A stretch of 64,000 nt of DNA, taken from NCBI GenBank assembly GCA_903813345.2, contig CAIIXF020000002.1:26721406-26785405 (forward strand). The letters are read 5' to 3'. The position numbers and the translations under genes are program-made. The notes beneath the pieces were generated by a model. That model made no database searches. It was not told the DNA's origin and worked only from the letters and a program-made list of their open reading frames with translations. Below, piece after piece: positions 23,231 to 32,774 of the stretch. Numbering within the stretch: the first letter of the stretch is position 1; each line of letters starts with the position of its first letter. The DNA comes from Owenia fusiformis. Lineage: Eukaryota; Annelida; Polychaeta; Sabellida; Oweniidae.

Positions 23231-26200
23231 AAATAAGACCCACGGTCCTGTGCTCACACAGTTTGGAACCTTCAGAGGAATGTCATAGGCCATCAGCTTC
23301 GCTCCAAAATTTAGGTTAACGGTATCAAGTTAGGGGAATAATCGCCAAAGTGATTTTTGGGAAGGTTAAGACCTCTAGAGTAAGAAAATGTGTGATAGCA
23401 TTGCAATAGTTGTAGCTAAATGGGTGTTACCACCCATTTTTCAAAATGGCCGCCGGTGCACGAGTTACAATATAAAAGTAGGTATATCTAAGCATACTGA
23501 GATACAAAAACTGTGATTTTAGAATCCATGTTTGGATTTAAGGGGTCAAGGATTTCATTTATGTCTAAATTGGAGTCATCAAATGATCAGTTTTCATAGA
23601 AATCCAAGATGGCTGCTAAAATGGGTGCCAAAACAAATTTGTAATTATTGATATGAACTCAAAAATACACTTAAGAACAGTAATTTTGGAGCCCATGTCT
23701 ACTTTTTAGGGGCCAAGGATTCCATTTATGTGTAACGCTCTGAGTCCTTAAATAATTACTTTTCATAGAAATCCAAAATGGCCGCCAAAATGAGTGCCAA
23801 AACGAATATGTAACTTCGGATTTAAGCTTAAAAACCACTAAGAACAGTGATTTTGGAACCCATGTGTACATTTTAGGGGTCAAGGATTTCATTTATGTCT
23901 TAACCTTCGAATCATTAAATAATTGCTCTGCATAGAAATCCAAAATGGCCACCGAAATGGGTGCCAAAACAAATATGTAACTTCTGATTTAAGCTAAAAA
24001 ACACTTAAAAACAGTGATTTGGAGTCCATTTGCACATCTTAGGAGTCAATGATTTCATTTATGTCTAAATCAAAGTCATCAAATAATAACTTTTTAAGAA
24101 ATCCAAGATGGCCACCGAAATGGGTGCCGAAACGAATATGTAAACATTGATTTAAGCTCAAAGAACAGATGAGAACAGTGATTTTGGAGACCATGTCCAC
24201 GTTTTAGGGGTCAAGGATTTCATTTATGTCTAAATCTAAAAAAGTCATCAAAAAAAATTACTTTATATAGAAATCAAAGATGGCCACCAAAATGGGTGCC
24301 AAAATAAATATGAAACTATTGATTTAAGCTCAAAGAACAATTAAGAACAGTGATTTTTGCACACCATGTATATTTTTGTAAAGGCCAAGGATTTCATTTA
24401 TGTCTAAATCTAAGTTATCAAATAAATACTTTTTATAGAAATTCAAGATGGCCACCAAAATGGGTGCCAAAACAAATATGTAACTGTTGATTCAAGGTTA
24501 GAACATTTCAAAACAGTGAATTTTGGATACTGTGTCCAGATTTAATGGGGTAAGAATGTGTATAAGTCATCAAATAATTCCTTCATTTGGACATCAAGAA
24601 GGCCGCCAAAATGGCTGCAGAAGTGAATATGCAGAAGTGAACTTTTTATCTAAACATAGAGCAGTTAGGACATTATTTTAAGATGTCATTTCTAATTTGT
24701 GAGGTCAATGATTTTAATTTTGTCAAACAAAATCATTGAATAATTTATTTATATAGATGTCCAATATGGCTGCCAAAATGACTGCCAAAATAAAAAATTA
24801 ATGGAGCCTAACTATTGATATAAGCACATGGATCACTTAGAACAATAATTTTTGAAACAATGGTATTCTCATCTCCTTTTGATTGCACAGTCTTAGTTTT
24901 TGGTCTGCTCCCATTGTACTGCCTTTTTAAGTTTTCACGTGTGTGAGACTTCTTCCGATATAGGCACTAATACTAGCCCCCTCGCTTATGCTTTCAAAAT
25001 GACTGTTGTTAACTGTTCTTTGAGCTTAAATCAAAAGTTACATATTCGTTTTGGCACCCATTTTTGTGGCCATCATGGATTTCTATAAAAAGTGATTATT
25101 TGATGACTCAGATTTAGACATAAATAAAACCCTTGGTCCCTAAAATGTAGACACGGGCTCCAAATTCACTGTTCTTAAGTGTTTTGAGCTTATCAATACC
25201 AACATATTCATATCGGCACCCATTTTGGTGGCCATCTTGGATTTCAATTAAAAAGTAATTATTTGATGACTCAGATTTAGATATAAATGAAATCCTTGAC
25301 CCCTAAAATGTAGACATGGGCTCCAAAATCACTGTTCTTAAGTGTTTTTAAGCTTCAATCAATAGTAACATATTAGTTTTGGCACCCATTTTGGCAGCCA
25401 TATTGAATATATATGAAAAGAAATTATTTAATGGCTCAGATTTAGACATAAATGAAATCCTTGACCCCCTAAAACCTAGACATTGTCTTCAAAATCACGG
25501 TGCTCTGAGTTTAAAAAAAAGAGTTACGTATTCATTTTGGCAGCCATCTTGGATTTCTATATAAAGTAATTACCGATGACTCAGATTTAGACATAAATAA
25601 AATCCTTAGTCCCTAAAACATAGACGTGGGGTCCAAATTCACTGTTCTTAAGTGTTTTTGAGCTTAAATCAATACCAACATATTCATTTTGTCACCCATT
25701 TTGGTGGCCATCTTGGATTCCAAGATTATTTGATTACTCAGATTTAGACATAAATGAAATCCTTGACCCCTAAAATCAAGACATGGGCTCCAAAATCACT
25801 GTTCTTAAGTGTTTTTAAGCTTAAATCAATAGTTACATATTAGTCTTGGCACCCATTTTGGTCGCCATCTTGGATTTCTATAAAAAGTAATTGTTTGATG
25901 AGTTAGATGTAGACATAAATGAAATCATTGACTCCTAAAAAACAAACATAGGTCCTAAAATCACATTTTTTTGCATCTCAGTGTGCTTAGATAAACCCAC
26001 TCTTATAGTGTAACATTTGCACTGGCGGCCATTTTGAAAAATGGGTGATAACGCCCATTTAGCTACAACTGTTGCAATGCTATCACATATAATCTTACTC
26101 TATGGGTCTACACCGTCCCAAAAATCACTATGGGGATTATTCCCCTGATTTGATACCGACCAACCCCCCAGGCTGATGGACTAATTCTGACTTTAAAACA

Positions 26201-26578
26201 AAAATATTGATTTGGATTTGTAGTCTCGAACTTTGAGAAATAAACTTTGATAGCACAGTTGTGTGACTTAGGTTGATGACCTTTGACCTTGAAAATTTTA
26301 CTTATTCAGAGCACAGTAAGGTCTTTTGTGATTAAGCTGACCAAAATTTACATCCAAAAATCAATTTGAAAAATCAACTTTTTTGACCTTTCTATGGTCA
26401 CTGAAGGTCAAGTAAAGGTCAAATCCGAAAACTAATGTCAGCTTTGAGCTCCTGGTTACTTGTAGATGATTTTCAAAAAGAAATTGGTCCAATTGAAGCA
26501 AGTTGAAAAATAATTTATTTTTACTGTTTATTGACGTCAAATATCTCAAAAACTGTAAAATTTGGTGCTGACATATAT
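23231..26578 (-). repeat. Dispersed repeat interrupted by a 2.9-kb palindrome
   Basis: The two outer parts (23,231-23,285 and ~26,190-26,578) together equal the reverse complement of 8551-8985. The central part is absent from that copy, which serves as an empty site and shows that the palindrome is a later insertion. Confidence 0.8.
23286..26190. mobile_element. 2.9-kb palindromic tandem array with YY1-like motifs
   Basis: About nine ~165-bp units run forward (23,447-24,800) and about seven run inverted (25,050-26,040), so the whole folds around ~24.75 kb. The ends GGCCATCAGC (23,288) and GCTGATGG (~26,173) are inverted, and the outer ~150 bp also pair. Each unit has CAAGATGGCCACCAAAATGG or its complement plus CAAGGATTTCATTTATGTCT. 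AAGATGGCCGCC-type words match the well-known vertebrate YY1 core (AAnATGGCnGC); binding here is inference. No coding frame spans the units. Confidence 0.85.
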
Positions 26579-27116
26579 TGAGCAATATGTAGGGAATGCT
26601 TAAATCTAGTAATGATGTAATTCATTGCAAGAAATGATGCAGTATAAGGCAAACTTTGAGAAACTTGTCAATCACAAAACCTGCCATTGACATGAGAAAG
26701 TTTCCTGAAAATGACGAAGTCTTACTTTTTGTCAAATTTTATAGAGTAAACACCAAAAACTGTAATTCCAAGAGCTTTGAAATCTTCAGAGGACATAATT
26801 TGCATATACAGCAACTACTAAAAATTATTTGAAAGTTCTACTTCAACAAAGGTCTAGTATTTACAGAAAATTTGACTTTTTGACGTCAAAATCCGCAATT
26901 TCTCGGAAACTTGCGAAGGCGAACTTGGGAAATGGCGATGATAGGTCAAATAGGCACTATGGATATACATAAAATGAATGTGGATATGACTCAATCTGAA
27001 TAGCAGTTTTAATTTGTGCGGCCAATGTTGACGGACGGACGGATCAACGGACGGACGGACGGACGGACGCCTGGTCGATTCCATGGTAATTCCATAGGCT
27101 CACCGTGTGAGCCAAA
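26579..27116. repeat. Dispersed repeat ending in a (GGAC)n run
   Basis: A run of GGAC tetramers at 27,031-27,070 is followed by CTGGTCGATTCCATGGTAAT and CATAGGCTCACCGTGTGAGC. This tail, with a hairpin-like GGCTCAC..GTGAGCC, is a common form of interspersed repeat in mollusc genomes as far as I recall. Upstream text (GAAAATGACGAAGT..., TTTGACGTCAAAATCCGCAA) is repeat-like but single-copy here. Confidence 0.6.
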
Positions 27117-27437
27117 AATAAGCAATCAAATGACCATATTGAAACAGTATAATATGTTAAAATAGAAACATTTATATTTATCCTAACTTTTGTATATTTT
27201 AGTTTGTTTTCTAGTTTAGCTATCATATCTGTGTCCTCTTATATTTTGATACTTCTCTGCCATGTTATTTTCGGAAAAATTAACATGGCTGAAACTCCCT
27301 AAATTACAAAAGGCCACAGCTTTGCTGCGCATTATACATTACTATCTGGAATATACAAAAGTTAGGATAAATATAAATGTTTCAATTTTTCATAAACTGT
27401 TTCAATATGGCCATTAGATTTCTTATTTTTTAAATTC
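27117..27437. mobile_element. 320-bp palindromic MITE-like element
   Basis: The left arm (AGCAATCAAATGACCATATTG... CCTAACTTTTGTATA) and right arm (TATACAAAAGTTAGGATAAA ... CAATATGGCCATTAGATTTC) are reverse complements around ~27,280. No clear target duplication could be assigned. Confidence 0.7.
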
Positions 27438-28012
27438 AAAGTACTCACAAACATGACTGTTATGACTATAGTGCTGTGTTCCATGATGCAAGGCTCGCAC
27501 ATCTATTAAATAATTTTAAACCTACAGCCCCCCTCACATATGAACGAAAACCCCTTTACGTCAACTTGCATATAGTGGCGAATAGGAAATTAGTCAAATT
27601 CGTTCTCATTAGTACGAGTTCGCGAAAGTACGTCGCAGTGTTCGTATAGATGCGTTTGTCAGCGTTTACCTCGGTTGAAATTAGTCTTTTTCGTCGGAAA
27701 ATTTTGAACATGTTCAAAAAATTGCAGCGAATAAAAGTTTCGTGTGTCATTCGTTGAAATTCGTTTCAATGCGTTAACGATCGGTTAACCTTCGCATTGG
27801 CTTCGTCAAGTGACGTTACAGATCGCTGGGGATAAGGTCGTATCCCCATAATTTGCATATTAAGCGACTGACGACGATCCCATTACGAACCATTACGAAC
27901 CATTGCGGCAGTTTGCAACCTTGTACGCAGTGGAACGAATACTTACGAACTGGATCTACGTTAAGCTGAATAATTGAGAGAATACCAAATTAAATCAAAT
28001 AATTATTTTGTC

Positions 28013-29688
28013 ATGGAAGACACAGATCGACTGAGGCTGCAGTATGTGGCTGCTATGGCCCAGCAAGAAGTTTTAACGCAGCAACTTAACATTCATGAGT
28101 TCATCAGAGGCCGTTTTAGGCGGAGAAGGGGAGCCAGAGGACGTGGCATCTGGAGGAGACAATGGTTGAATCCAGAGAGACGGCGCCAATTCGGCATATA
28201 TGATCAGCTCATGGTGGAGCTGAGAAGAGAGGACCCCAGAACATTCAAAAAGTTCCTCTGTATGCCAACAGAAATGTATGACGAAATCTTTGAGAGGGTC
28301 CGTCCTCGGCTATGGAAACAACATAGCTGGTACAGAGAGCCTTTAGGTCCAGGCCTCAAACTAGCTGCCACTATTCGCCACCTGGTTTCTGGTGCCAAGT
28401 ACTCTGACATGCAGTACTCCTGGCGGGTTGCTGAGAATACCCTCTCTGTAGTGGTAAGAGAAGTCTGTCAAGCTATATGTGACGAATATGTTGATGGGGT
28501 CATGACAGCCCCCTCCACACCTGAAGAATGGAAACAATTGGCTGATGGTTTCCTCGAGAAGTGGAACTTTCCAAATTGCGTTGCTGCAATTGATGGCAAA
28601 CACATAGCCATCAGAAAGCCTAATAGCTCTGGTTCCTTATATTATAATTATAAGGGTTTCTACAGCATCATCTTACTGGGAATTGTCGACTCAGACTACA
28701 AGTTCGTGTGGTGTGATCTGGGTGGTGAGTAAACTCTACATACGTTACTGCATTAATTTTGTAATTATATAGATTTAATACAATTATAGCTATATTTGCA
28801 ATGCATACTGACAATATTTTATCCTCTTACTCTTGTATAATTTCAGGATATGGTGCAAGTGGAGATGCCAGGATCTATAATGCATCGGAATTCTTGGAGA
28901 TGGTGCAGGATGGTTCGATTGCATTTCCACACCAACAGCCATTTCCCAACGACACCGTTGATATGCCTTTTTTCTTGGTAGGGGATGACCCATTCAGCCT
29001 CAGTGATCACATGCAGAAGCCCTATGGACATAGAACCCTCACTAGAGAGGAAATAATTCTAAACTACCGGTTATCGAGGGCTAGGAGGGTTTCAGAAAAC
29101 GCCTTTGGAATTTTGGCCAACCGATTCCAGGTACATTGTAATTTATAATATTTGTCGGCGAAACAAACAGTTAAACTCGAAGTTCCTGGGACTATCTAGA
29201 TACGTTTATTCGACTTCGAGTAAATGAGACTTCATTCGAACTTCCGCTAATTGAGACATGAAAAATAGTATGTTTTGTTTGATAAATAATTTGAAAGATG
29301 CGCATAAATTGGAACCAACTGAGTTCCACATTCGACCTATAACAGTTTAACTATTAATCCGTATTTTCAAATTAATTCAATTTAACGCATAATAACATTT
29401 CAGGTACTCCTCTCAACGATAGTCAAGACATGCTGCATTCTCCACAACTTGATGAGAATGAGGTACCCTACAATGCAAAATGCACTGATTGACCAAGAGG
29501 ACAGACGAGGCGACATGGTTCCTGGGGAATGGAGGAGAGATCGCAACTTGGAAGATGTCAGGGCTGCCAATATCAGAGGCCACAACACAGCAAACAAAAA
29601 GGGGAAGATTGTGAGAAATACTCTGAAGCACTGGGTCAACTCTCCAGCAGGAAGTGTACCATGGCTAGACAGGATCGTGCCAAATTAA
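28013..29688 (+). CDS. HARBI1-like PIF/Harbinger DDE transposase, three exons
   Basis: The exons are 28,013-28,724, 28,847-29,130 and 29,404-29,688, giving 426 residues and no internal stop. The introns are 122 and 273 bp with GTGAGT..TTTCAG and GTACAT..TTTCAG borders; the first intron splits a Gly codon. I chose the ATG at 28,013 because the open frame upstream begins only with TTG. The N-terminus is arginine-rich (RGRFRRRRGARGRG, about residues 33-50), followed by a helical region and the DDE_Tnp_4 nuclease fold. The catalytic residues are visible: D194 in AAIDGKHIAI, D244 in YGASGDARIYNAS and E321 in RRVSENAFGILANRFQ. ILHNLMR follows near residue 348. Transposases of this family cut and reinsert their own element in the nucleus. 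The gene looks functional, but a partner Myb-like protein is missing. It is a transposon gene rather than a domesticated HARBI1 because inverted repeats and a target duplication surround it. Confidence 0.93.
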
Positions 29689-30186
29689 AGGTTGGACTTT
29701 GAGAAATAATCTAAAGCACTGTGTCAACTTGAAATTAAGTGTCATTTGCCTGACATAAATTGTAAAAACTAGTTTAAACGTATTTTTGTTTTACGAGTCT
29801 AATAATAAGAAATGTATTGATATAATATCAAAGGGAAAATATCAAACATGATCAGAAAACACAAGAGAAACAAAATCTTTAAGCGAATATTGTCATTAAA
29901 AACAAACCCCAACTATCCTAAATGAAATTCAAGCGTCAAAAGAAACAGTGTCCAACACCCCTCCCCTTCCATTCTAATATCAAATATTACGACCAAAAAT
30001 CATAAAACATAGGGATATTTCATTCAAACTGAAGAAATTACAATAATTGCTTGGCATGGTAACCAATTGTACGTGTTAATAACATTCCCAATGGATGATC
30101 ACTGTATGAATTTCACATCTGTGTTGACTACGACCTCTTAATTAAGGTAGACTATGTTAGAAATGTCAGAAGAGCCATATTAAATA
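29689..30186. other. 3' non-coding part of the Harbinger element
   Basis: AT-rich, no open frame of interest. I see no clean AATAAA close to the stop codon. Confidence 0.4.
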
Positions 30187-30647
30187 CAGGGTGACGCCAA
30201 AAAATGCCACCCACTTATTTCAGAATGACTTTCTTTTATGTGTAGATAGAGTGTTCAATGGAAGAAAGATTGGTATGCTTGCATTGCATCAATAACTAAG
30301 AATAAAGAGATATCACATTTTCCGCGGAGGCATGCTCTGACACAAAATCGTTCGAAAATGTAATTTAGGAATCTTTCTTTTTTTAAATTTACTTAAAAAG
30401 TGAGTCAGTTCCTCAAATATAGCACAAAATATGAAGGAAAATGGGTAGATATGACATTTAAATGATAAAATATGTGAAAGGAATACAGAAATGACACAAA
30501 TAATGGCTAAGAAAGAAATCTCAATTTCAAAAAATTGTATTTGATGCAATTCAAGTACATCAATCTTTGATAAAAAATAACGAAGATTCCGTCGTTATTA
30601 ACAAAGTTATTTCAGAATAAGTGGGTGGCATTTTTTGTGTCACCCTG
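30187..30647. mobile_element. Tc1/mariner-type MITE nested in the Harbinger element (TA duplication)
   Basis: The ends are CAGGGTGACGCCAAAAAATG at the left and CATTTTTTGTGTCACCCTG at the right. The inverted repeats run ~40 bp, through GCCACCCACTTATTTCAGAAT. TA flanks both sides (30,185-30,186, 30,648-30,649). The 461-bp interior is non-coding. A CAGGGTG terminus with TA duplication is common among Tc1/mariner relatives. Confidence 0.85.
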
Positions 30648-30695
30648 TATATTGGCACGGTAACAGAACATATTGCCAAAAATCTGCTTGAACTT

Positions 30696-30869
30696 AGGTT
30701 CGTTTAGATTCGGAAGCATGCGCAAAATTGCGCTTTGGTTCGCATGTATGCGTTGTTAATCGCTGACGGGAATCGCTGACGCCTCCTGCCTTTCGTAAGG
30801 CTTCGTTCAGATTCGGAAGAATGCGCATAATTACGCTTTATTTCGCATGTATGCGTTATTACTCGCTGA
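30696..30869 (+). repeat. Subterminal tandem repeat in the Harbinger right end
   Basis: Two ~75-bp units (30,696-30,775 and 30,798-30,869) share TTCG.TTAGATTCGGAAG, ATGCGCA.AATT.CGCTTT and TTCGCATGTATGCGTT. Similar TTCG-rich words fill the left subterminal region (27,590-27,800). Such repeats are plausible transposase-binding sites, which is inference. Confidence 0.6.
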
Positions 30870-31474
30870 AGGGGATGTCAAAGGTTGTTTGCGAGAGGCA
30901 ACACATCTTAGCGAAGAAAAGTAGTAATTCGTCACACTTCGTAAAACATTCGCAACAAATAGTTACCTTACATTACTATTCGTTATGTTTTCTATTGTGT
31001 AACATATTTTTAAACATTTTCGCTCAATATTCGCCATTTACCACATGCGTCAGGCTGCGTTTGGTGGATTCGTTCATATGTGAGGGGGCCTTACATGTAC
31101 GATGACTGCCTATTCAATAACAATTAGCATGAAATACGAGGGGTGATCAATAAGTAATGTACGCTTTTTTAACGCAGATGCTTTTTATGGACCAATCTCA
31201 TTGATTTTTTCACCAGTGATACATCATTCAATTATCTATCAACTCTGAAGATTTGAAGACAAAATATGTGATGCATGTTGATATATCTTTATTTCCGTGA
31301 AGGGGGTACAGGTACCCCGGGACCGACATTTACGTCGCTTATTCTGAAGTAATGCCAACTTGGCATATCAGTTAGATTTGAACTTTTTGATTTGCCACAA
31401 GAGTTGTGTTATTTGAATATCATGCTGCCTGTAGTAACACATAAAAGATAAGTATTGTAAGGTTAAAGTGTTGT

Positions 31475-31855
31475 ATGGTCAGGGTTTGCAGGTTGATTGA
31501 GAATGCAATGTGGAAGAAGAGGTTAGTGAGAGGAGGTAACACCCTACTCCATGTGGACAATGCTCCTGCCCAAATATCTCAAAATGTCCAAGATACAATA
31601 TCCCTGGACATGAACATGAAGCCCTTGGCGCATGCACCCTTTAGTGCAGATCTGGCCATATGTGACTTTTATGTCTATACTACTTTTTCTATAGAAAAAT
31701 GATGCAGGTTAAATGACATTGATGAAATAAAACAAGCTGTGCAACTGCAGTTTGCTACCACGTCAGAGAATGGAATCGGCCATGTCTTTCAATCGTGAGT
31801 AAGGGGATAATGGGGAAGTGTGTAGCACTTAATGTAACCCATGTAGAGGGCCCTG
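31475..31855 (+). pseudogene. Mariner transposase fragment, C-terminal half
   Basis: An open stretch at 31,475-31,702 reads HVDNAPAQISQNVQ ... HAPFSADLAICDFYVY, which aligns with the mariner motifs HxDNAPxH and PYSPDLAPCDF. These carry the second and third catalytic aspartates; I count 35 residues between the two, close to the D34D spacing. The normally conserved His is Gln, and Pro-Asp has become Ala-Asp. After a stop at 31,700 the frame still resembles the family (NDIDEIKQAV, then KCVALNVTHVEG-like text near 31,817-31,848) but with several stops. The N-terminal DNA-binding half and first aspartate are absent. It is not functional. Confidence 0.8.
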
Positions 31856-32378
31856 AAGAATGAATGTGGCATGAATGCCACAAAGTGAAAGCAAGATATT
31901 CATAATCGTATGGCGTATCGAAATGGTGTAATTCAAAACCATCATGGTTCGTTTTGTTCAACCTGCATTAAACTGCATCGCACATTATTACCACCTTGCC
32001 GGGCCAGTTCTAGGGGTTTTAGTGCTAGTTTAGAAGGCATTCATTTTACTATATCGACCTGAGAAATGTGTGACGTCATGGTGGTGGTCCATATGGACCG
32101 GTGTGAAACAAATTATGGTCCCCCAGGGATTATGGTCCTCCCTTTTAAAGGCCCTTGCTGGCCCTGATTGTGTATAAGATAATAAGGGAAAGAGCACAAA
32201 GAGGTCACCATATGAATCAATGGAGAGTAGGACCATAAATTAATCGGACCTCCTACCCTTTTACACCTGTCTAGAATATATTCTGGACCGGCAATTTTCC
32301 CCGGGAAATTAGATATCGTTCAATGCGTAAGATTTTCTTGCTGTTTCAGTCCTGGTCGTTAACGGTGGTAATTATACT

Positions 32379-32464
32379 AATAACGTCATTTCTGCGAGCA
32401 ATATAGTGAAATATTGTACCGAGGTCCAACATTTCACTATATTGCCCTTAGAAATGACGTTATT
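32379..32464. repeat. Hairpin AATAACGTCATTTCT .. AGAAATGACGTTATT
   Basis: The arms of ~35 bases (AATAACGTCATTTCT, then GCAATATAGTGAAAT) face their complements across a ~15-base loop, inside the mariner-like element. It may be a separate tiny foldback insertion. Confidence 0.7.
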
Positions 32465-32774
32465 GTACTATTAAATGAGCTAAATAGCTTCAGAATGTGT
32501 GACGTTATGTCGGTCCCGGGGTACCCATACATCCTTCACAGAAATAAAGATATATCAAAATATATTTCATATTTTGTCTCCAAATCGTCAGGGTTGATAG
32601 AAAATTGAATGATGCATCACTGGTGAAAAAATTAAAGAGATTGGTCTATAAAAAGCATCTATGTAAAAAGCGTCCATTACGTATTGATCACCCCTCGTAT
32701 ATGCCCAAATGATCTACCTAATATATACGTATTATATAGATTTCTTAATCATCCTGTACTTTATGTTGTTTTAG

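Larger units (their letters stand above)
27526..31091 (+). mobile_element. PIF/Harbinger transposon with intact transposase, TAC duplication
   Basis: The terminal inverted repeats are ~22 bp: AG then CCCCCTCACATATGAACGA-like sequence at 27,526-27,547, with the complement at 31,070-31,091. The flanks are TAC on both sides (27,523-27,525 and 31,092-31,094); a 3-bp duplication is the rule for this superfamily, though TWA is more usual than TAC. The element contains one spliced transposase gene and no visible Myb-like second ORF, which many autonomous Harbingers need. It also hosts a nested TA-flanked MITE (30,187-30,647). A possible relative of its left end lies at 52,521. Confidence 0.9.
31137..32697. 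mobile_element. Mariner-like element with ~210-bp inverted repeats, TA duplication
   Basis: The ends read CGAGGGGTGATCAATAAGTA at the left and the complement GATCACCCCTCG at the right, flanked by TA (31,135-31,136, 32,698-32,699). The arms pair over 31,137-31,349 and 32,488-32,697, sharing TTTTTCACCAGTGAT, GATATATCTTTATTTC and GGTACCCCGGGACCGACAT. This is far longer than the ~30-bp ends usual for mariner. The interior holds a broken transposase fragment and unrelated non-coding sequence from ~31,980 to 32,480, so it is dead. Confidence 0.85.

Noticed and set aside
26854-27226. Frames with SVRPSVRPSV peptides
   Set aside because: They are translation of the (GGAC)n run.
27974-28012. Upstream extension of the Harbinger transposase frame
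   Set aside because: It has no ATG (it begins with TTG), and the ATG at 28,013 precedes the expected N-terminus.
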